DNA from: Isoetes taiwanensis
Taxonomy: Eukaryota; Streptophyta; Lycopodiopsida; Isoetales; Isoetaceae
Assembly: GCA_021234155.1 (NCBI GenBank)
Contig: JAJEKV010000282.1
Coordinates: 1 to 64,000 of the forward strand
Direction: 5' to 3'
Length of the DNA: 64,000 nt
Positions 63,616 to 64,000 of the stretch are shown piece after piece. Within the stretch, counting starts at the first letter, position 1; each line of letters opens with the position of its first letter. The notes under the pieces were generated by a model that saw only the letters and a list, made by a program, of their open reading frames with translations, was not told the DNA's origin and did not search any database. The translations under genes were made by a program, and so were the position numbers.

Positions 63616-64000
63616 GCGTGTAGCCGGAGCAGCCAAGAAACGAAGCCCGCAGGAAGAAACAGAGAAAAATGCACACCTTCCACGCCACGTGGCATGGCAC
63701 CTAGTGGAAAAGCAGAATTTTTCTAAATTGTATACATATTTATTTTTGAACATAAATGTTGTTTATTTCGGAGATATAATAGACCTGTTTGAATTTTTAT
63801 GCCCTAGCAAATGCGGAGGCGTCGCGGGCGTTGATGCTCGGCTGCGTTATCGTAATGCAAGGTAGGATACTCCCTGCTCATGCAATGGACATTTTATGAG
63901 CTGCATCAAAACTGCGGAGTTTGATGGCGCTGTGTCGAATTCCGCTGTGTCCTTTGTCTCAGAAGGGGGAACCCTTAATGAGAACAATAGCAAGGAAGAT
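63616..64000. other. No recognised feature to the right edge
   Basis: No motif-bearing frame longer than about 80 codons and no TE signature. Confidence 0.3.

Overview
This window is plant nuclear DNA. It holds one host gene on the minus strand whose introns and flanks are packed with retrotransposons. The gene (exons from about 49,117 down to 7,322) is a two-cassette Ski2-like DExH-box helicase of the ASCC3/SLH1 type (plant DExH14-like). I placed 45 exons by reading-frame continuity, GT/GC-AG borders and conserved motifs. Ty1/copia elements primed at an initiator-Met-type site (TGGTATCAGAGC), L1-like LINEs with short microsatellite tails, and the host protein point to a land plant. Very long TE-filled introns would suit a fern or another large-genome non-flowering plant, but that is inference only.

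Layout. 1-6,912: several broken copia elements and a LINE 3' end, lying past the last exon I can recognise. 7,322-7,489: exon 45. 7,490-19,858: a 12.4-kb intron holding a nested cluster. Copia element F carries a miniature LTR element D in its 5' LTR, copia element E in its gag (5-bp target duplication GAGAC) and a LINE 3' end in its integrase region; about 6 kb of this nest was then tandemly duplicated, and the first copy lost about 2.5 kb. 19,859-26,235: exons 44 to 28, an intact second helicase cassette. 26,236-34,475: an 8.2-kb intron with copia element G (28,471-33,383, target duplication CTACT) inserted in an already tandemly duplicated LINE fragment. 34,476-36,832: exons 27-21. 36,833-41,828: intron with two head-to-tail LINEs. 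41,829-44,668: exons 20-7, first helicase cassette. 44,669-47,595: intron with another LINE. 47,596-49,117: exons 6-1 and a tentative start. 49,118-64,000: no recognisable host gene; a gypsy-like gag remnant with an internal tandem duplication, a degenerate full-length LINE (53.07-56.7 kb), a minus-strand LINE fragment, and several low-complexity or tandem-repeat fields.

The second cassette exons (28-45) keep frame throughout. Many exons of the N-terminal region, first cassette and linker (4, 5, 12, 17, 19-21, 23, 25-27) contain small indels that break frame. This is either local sequence error or an early stage of decay. The most general pattern is that LINEs of visibly different age and family share a 3'-terminal hairpin (GACCC/GGGTC, or AACCC/GGGTT with compensated pairs) just before a TTTC or TTCC microsatellite tail. 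I saw no CRISPR array, rRNA gene or prokaryotic-type system, and no evidence of a wholly new cellular system.
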